The notes beneath the pieces are model-generated. The model did no database searches and was not told where the DNA came from. It was given only the letters and a program-made list of their open reading frames with translations. Of a stretch of DNA of 64,000 bases, positions 63,701 through 64,000 are shown one piece after another. A program made the translations under genes and the position numbers. Within the stretch, counting starts at the first letter, position 1, and each line of letters begins with the position of its first letter. Source of the stretch: Bactericera cockerelli (taxonomy: Eukaryota > Arthropoda > Insecta > Hemiptera > Triozidae); contig CM044962.1 in NCBI GenBank assembly GCA_024516035.1, positions 5,632,608 through 5,696,607 of the forward strand, in the 5' to 3' direction.

Positions 63701-64000
63701 TCAATACACTACGGCCATGCCTCAATACACTACGTTCATGTCTCAATACAGTACGGTCATGCTTCAATACACTACGGTCATGCCTCAATAAACTACGGTC
63801 ATGCCTCAATACACTACGGCCATGCCTCTATACACTACGGTCATGCCTCAATACACTACGGCCATGCCTCAATACACTACGTTCATGCCTCAATACACTA
63901 CGTTCATGCCTCAATACACTACGTTCATGCCTCAATACATTACGGCCATGCCTCAATACACTACGTTCATGCCTCAATACACTACGGCCATGCCTCAATA
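60795..64000. repeat. Large direct duplication, copy 2 (runs off the window)
   Basis: Nearly identical to 55279-58485. It contains the second copies of the SINEs and the minisatellite and is truncated by the window end. Confidence 0.95.
63309..64000. repeat. 21-bp minisatellite, copy 2
   Basis: Same unit order as copy 1, including the 6-base insertion and the CAATAAACTACGG variant. It continues past the window end. Confidence 0.95.

Overview
This window looks like AT-rich, intron-containing arthropod nuclear DNA, most likely from an insect. The gene families fit an insect, and the density of tRNA-derived and 5S-derived SINEs makes me suspect Hemiptera, but nothing in the sequence proves the order. 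There are no operons, ribosome-binding sites or prokaryotic genes. One run of 100 N (25467-25566) marks an assembly gap.

Four host genes can be supported, all on the + strand. (1) 19370-21469 is a single large open exon for a 699-residue, highly charged, probably disordered protein that I do not recognise. (2) 26827-36150 is a six-exon CRAL-TRIO lipid-transfer gene (alpha-tocopherol-transfer-protein-like, about 309 residues). Every exon phase fits, apart from one 1-nt frameshift in exon 4. (3) 39398-41423 is a two-exon gene for a secreted protein with a signal peptide, a Pro/Tyr/Asp-rich region and Gly/Val repeats; it carries two compensating frameshifts. (4) 49443-50868 is the 5' part of a second CRAL-TRIO gene whose later exons are not visible in the window.

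The most unusual structure is in the two CRAL-TRIO paralogues, each of which has a tandem array built across an exon-intron boundary. In gene 2 of this list, the intron end, 3' splice site and first 33 bases of exon 3 are repeated five times, with a 99-base period that keeps the reading frame. In gene 4, the last ~90 bases of exon 2 and its 5' splice site are repeated ten times, separated by CA microsatellite.

Most of the rest is transposable elements. These include about seven tRNA-headed SINE families (called A to G here), a 5S-rRNA-headed SINE family, a 5'-truncated non-LTR retrotransposon (LINE-A) and many 3' ends of LINE-A and a related LINE-B. There are also three long foldback elements with TA/TACAGGGTG ends, a hAT-like element with a perfect 8-bp target duplication, a TTAA-flanked piggyBac-like MITE, a Mutator-like element with a 10-bp duplication, a solo LTR, and several smaller inverted-repeat MITEs. 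Nesting is common and gives relative insertion ages.

Region by region: 1-19 kb is repeats only. 19-21.5 kb is the unknown gene. 22-26.5 kb is foldback element 2, a 19-bp minisatellite and the gap. 26.8-36.2 kb is the first CRAL-TRIO gene, with TE-filled introns. 39-41.5 kb is the secreted repeat protein. 42-49 kb is a repeat mosaic. 49.4-52.4 kb is the second CRAL-TRIO gene start and its exon/donor array. 52.4-64 kb is repeats, including a nearly perfect direct duplication (55279-58485 repeated at 60795-64000) that carries a 21-bp minisatellite.
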